A DNA stretch of 64,000 bases from Actinoallomurus soli (GTDB lineage Bacteria; Actinomycetota; Actinomycetes; Streptosporangiales; Streptosporangiaceae), in the NCBI RefSeq assembly GCF_024055715.1, contig NZ_JAMXMV010000002.1:248001-312000 (forward strand), in the 5' to 3' direction. Under the pieces are notes generated by a model. That model was not told where the DNA came from. It did not search any database and saw nothing but the letters and a program-made list of their open reading frames with translations. The position numbers were made by a program, and so were the translations under genes. Positions 63,271 through 64,000 of the stretch are shown here, in pieces. The first letter of the stretch is position 1; the number at the start of each line of letters is the position of its first letter.

Positions 63271-63849
63271 CTAGTCCACCATGACGACGCCGAGCACGAC
63301 GATGATCGTTATGAGCAGTCCCAGGATGAGTCCGACCGCTTGGGGCGTCAGCTTGTACCGCATCCGCTCCGGCGGCCGGAACCGCGCGGCCGGCTCCGTG
63401 CTCGACTCCCACCAGGTGACGACCCGCTGAAAATCCACCTGGAAATCGGGGTCGGGGTACTGGGTGCTGTGCTGGAGCGCGGGCAGTGAGCGACGCCGCC
63501 CGTCCGCGAGGGTGATACGAGCCGAGAGCGCCGTCCCCTGTTGGCTCTTGGTCTCGCGTACGTCGATCCACCGGATCTCCTGCCAAGAGTAGAGACGACC
63601 GCGCCCGAGGCCCCAGGAGATGGTTATTCCGGCCGCCCCGACCGTGGTTCCGCTCCGGCGTGCCATGGAGACGCCGAGACCGACGAGCGCGGCCGTCCCG
63701 CCCAGCAGCCAGCAGGAGCCCACGACGCCGAGTCGATAGAAGGCGAAAGCCCCTTCGACGGCCAACCAAAGACCCAGCGCCGCAAAATGCGGCCAGGACG
63801 GGTGATACCGATCTCTCCCCCGGAAACGCAGCTCGTTCACGGAGTGCAC
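63271..63849 (-). CDS. membrane protein with PH-like domain
   Basis: The 192-residue product starts at GTG 63849 behind GGAG. Two membrane helices near the N-terminus (about 20-38 and 42-62) are followed by a bacterial PH-like segment (GRLYSWQEIRWIDVRE, then LSARITLADGRRRSLPALQHS). A final helix spans about 168-190. The stop is 3 bp from the convergent gene's end. The function is unknown. Confidence 0.7.
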   Translation of the reverse strand: MHSVNELRFRGRDRYHPSWPHFAALGLWLAVEGAFAFYRLGVVGSCWLLGGTAALVGLGVSMARRSGTTVGAAGITISWGLGRGRLYSWQEIRWIDVRETKSQQGTALSARITLADGRRRSLPALQHSTQYPDPDFQVDFQRVVTWWESSTEPAARFRPPERMRYKLTPQAVGLILGLLITIIVVLGVVMVD

Positions 63850-63895
63850 GCTACATCTCCGGTCCTCGCACGGATGAGCTGCCTTCGGGCGGGTG

Positions 63896-64000
63896 TCAGC
63901 AGGTCCGGCGGTAGGGAACGTCGGGGATGTACTTGTGCCATTCGGCCGGTGACAGTGGTCCGGTCTCGGTGCAGAGCCGCTGTCGCAGTCCCTGGGAGCC
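63896..64000 (-). CDS. C-terminal fragment, probable STAND/WD40-type protein
   Basis: The last 34 codons enter from the right edge and read LCTETGPLSPAEWHKYIPDVPYRRTC before the TGA at 63896-63898. A closing LSPAEWxxY...PYRRTC is the characteristic C-terminus of actinomycete nSTAND/WD40-repeat proteins, whose last propeller blade ends this way. The N-terminal domains lie outside the window. Confidence 0.55.
   Translation of the reverse strand, partial: GSQGLRQRLCTETGPLSPAEWHKYIPDVPYRRTC

Overview
The window is GC-rich actinomycete chromosome, most likely from the Streptosporangiales (Actinomadura or Actinoallomurus type). The evidence is very high GC at third codon positions, many GTG starts, the tilS-hpt-ftsH-folE-folP-folB-folK block, a mycothiol-type DinB protein, an F420-type reductase fold, ArgR-like boxes before argG, and many genes with a -10 hexamer 6-8 nt before the start codon (leaderless transcripts). 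There are no rRNA, tRNA, CRISPR or IS elements. The placement below phylum level is an inference.

Layout. 1-3.9 kb: a secreted protein cut by the left edge, small proteins, and a MerR regulator facing a membrane gene across twin palindromic operators. 4.0-16.3 kb: conserved housekeeping block on the minus strand (dacB, DUF2342 metalloprotease, tilS, hpt, ftsH, folE, an MprF-like lysyltransferase, folP, a SnoaL-like protein, folB, folK, DUF3180), mostly with 4-nt start/stop overlaps in the folate part. A 24-bp minisatellite separates dacB from the metalloprotease gene. 16.4-21 kb: ppa, a repeat-rich secreted NlpC/P60 hydrolase, and an ECF sigma factor fused to a zinc anti-sigma-like motif, a membrane anchor and a proline-rich tail. 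21-32.5 kb: metabolic and envelope genes (saccharopine dehydrogenase-like, NERD, pyrD, aminotransferase IV, secreted peptidase, GNAT, GH25 lysozyme) and the first member of an unrecognised paralogous family. 32.5-43.8 kb: HxlR, hydrolases, a lytic transglycosylase, methyltransferase, argG, OYE with ArsR, DUF2306, and a two-component system.

44.0-48.3 kb holds the most interesting locus: a trypco2 protein followed 2 nt later by a 1318-residue trypsin/STAND-NTPase/helical-repeat protein. This is a predicted NTP-dependent conflict (defence or self-destruction) module. 48.3-64 kb is accessory: YchJ, YCII, DUF6745, WYL and LysR regulators beside hydrolase, transporter and oxidoreductase genes, a secreted two-domain protein, a DinB protein, the larger paralogue of the unknown family, and the last 34 codons of a probable STAND/WD40-type protein at the right edge.

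Recurring themes are in-frame minisatellites with periods that are multiples of three (TilS, NlpC/P60 twice, MFS transporter), palindromic operators between divergent genes, and leaderless promoters.
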